Assembly (NCBI GenBank): GCA_002909145.1
Contig: PNQY01000076.1
Location: 1 to 38,977 of the forward strand
Length of the DNA stretch: 38,977 bases
Reading direction: 5' to 3'
DNA from: Candidatus Thioglobus perditus
Lineage (GTDB): Bacteria > Pseudomonadota > Gammaproteobacteria > PS1 > Pseudothioglobaceae
The notes below the pieces were generated by a model, which was given only the letters and a program-made list of their open reading frames with translations, made no database searches and was not told the DNA's origin. Position 1 is the first letter of the stretch, and every line of letters starts with the position of its first letter. Below, piece after piece: positions 38,899-38,977 of this stretch. Position numbers and translations under genes: made by a program.

Positions 38899-38975
38899 GG
38901 CGGGAATAGCTCAGTTGGTAGAGCCCCGGATTGTGATTCCGGTTGTCGCGGGTTCGAACCCCGTTTCTCGCCCCA
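38899..38975 (+). tRNA. tRNA-His (anticodon GTG)
   Basis: Cloverleaf with the extra G(-1) at 38899 pairing with C73, acceptor GCGGGAA with TTCTCGC, anticodon GTG, T loop TTCGAAC and encoded CCA. It follows tRNA-Arg by 13 bases, so the two are surely co-transcribed. The window ends two bases later. Confidence 0.96.
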
Positions 38976-38977
38976 TA

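Overview
The window is an AT-rich gammaproteobacterial chromosome segment. Gene content and protein character (Mg-type HemB, compact overlapping operons, a sulfur-globule-like secreted protein, a CbbY-like phosphatase, a VC_2705-type acetate symporter cluster) fit the SUP05 / Candidatus Thioglobus group of marine sulfur oxidisers and their symbiont relatives. That placement is an inference from protein resemblance; no 16S gene is present.

Layout. 1-900: a secreted Gly/Asn/Trp-repeat protein (sulfur-globule-like) with its terminator. 1007-4934 (minus): CbbY-like phosphatase, ilvA, rimI and icd in one tight unit. 5025-5435 (plus): dksA. 5469-11379 (minus): an eight-gene overlapping operon obgE-proB-folK-panB-panC-nfuA-membrane protein-thiL. 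11435-12691 (plus): waaA. 12700-14568 (minus): thiC, divergent from hemB (14606-15592, plus). 15684-16535: an unrecognised coiled-coil membrane protein with perfect 27-bp tandem repeats. 16539-24180 (minus): an acetate module of a MarR regulator, DUF4212 subunit, Na+/solute symporter, a small membrane-anchored protein, a cNMP/CBS/DUF294 nucleotidyltransferase-like protein, a DnaQ-like exonuclease and acs. 24268-26821: rpoZ (minus) and dnaQ-ubiD (plus). 26886-26962: tRNA-Pro(TGG).

The most interesting part is 26963-38778. Ten genes, all on the minus strand and pointing back toward tRNA-Pro, form one glucose unit: OmpR-type response regulator, histidine kinase, glucose-binding protein, two permeases, ATPase, zwf, pgl, glk and gnd. 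The far end carries an exact 23-bp copy of the 3' end of tRNA-Pro (38756-38778; 31 of 34 bases match over 38745-38778). It is followed at once by tRNA-Arg(TCT) and tRNA-His(GTG). This is the footprint of a genomic island inserted at the 3' end of a tRNA-Pro gene, splitting what was probably a Pro-Arg-His tRNA operon. No integrase is visible, so the island appears immobilised.

Functionally the island imports glucose, phosphorylates it and oxidises it to ribulose-5-phosphate, CO2 and NADPH. It resembles the Pseudomonas gts/zwf/pgl/glk glucose regulon with its GltR/GtrS two-component system, but carries gnd in place of edd/eda. Two adjacent 10-bp direct repeats upstream of the binding-protein gene are a plausible site for the island's own response regulator.
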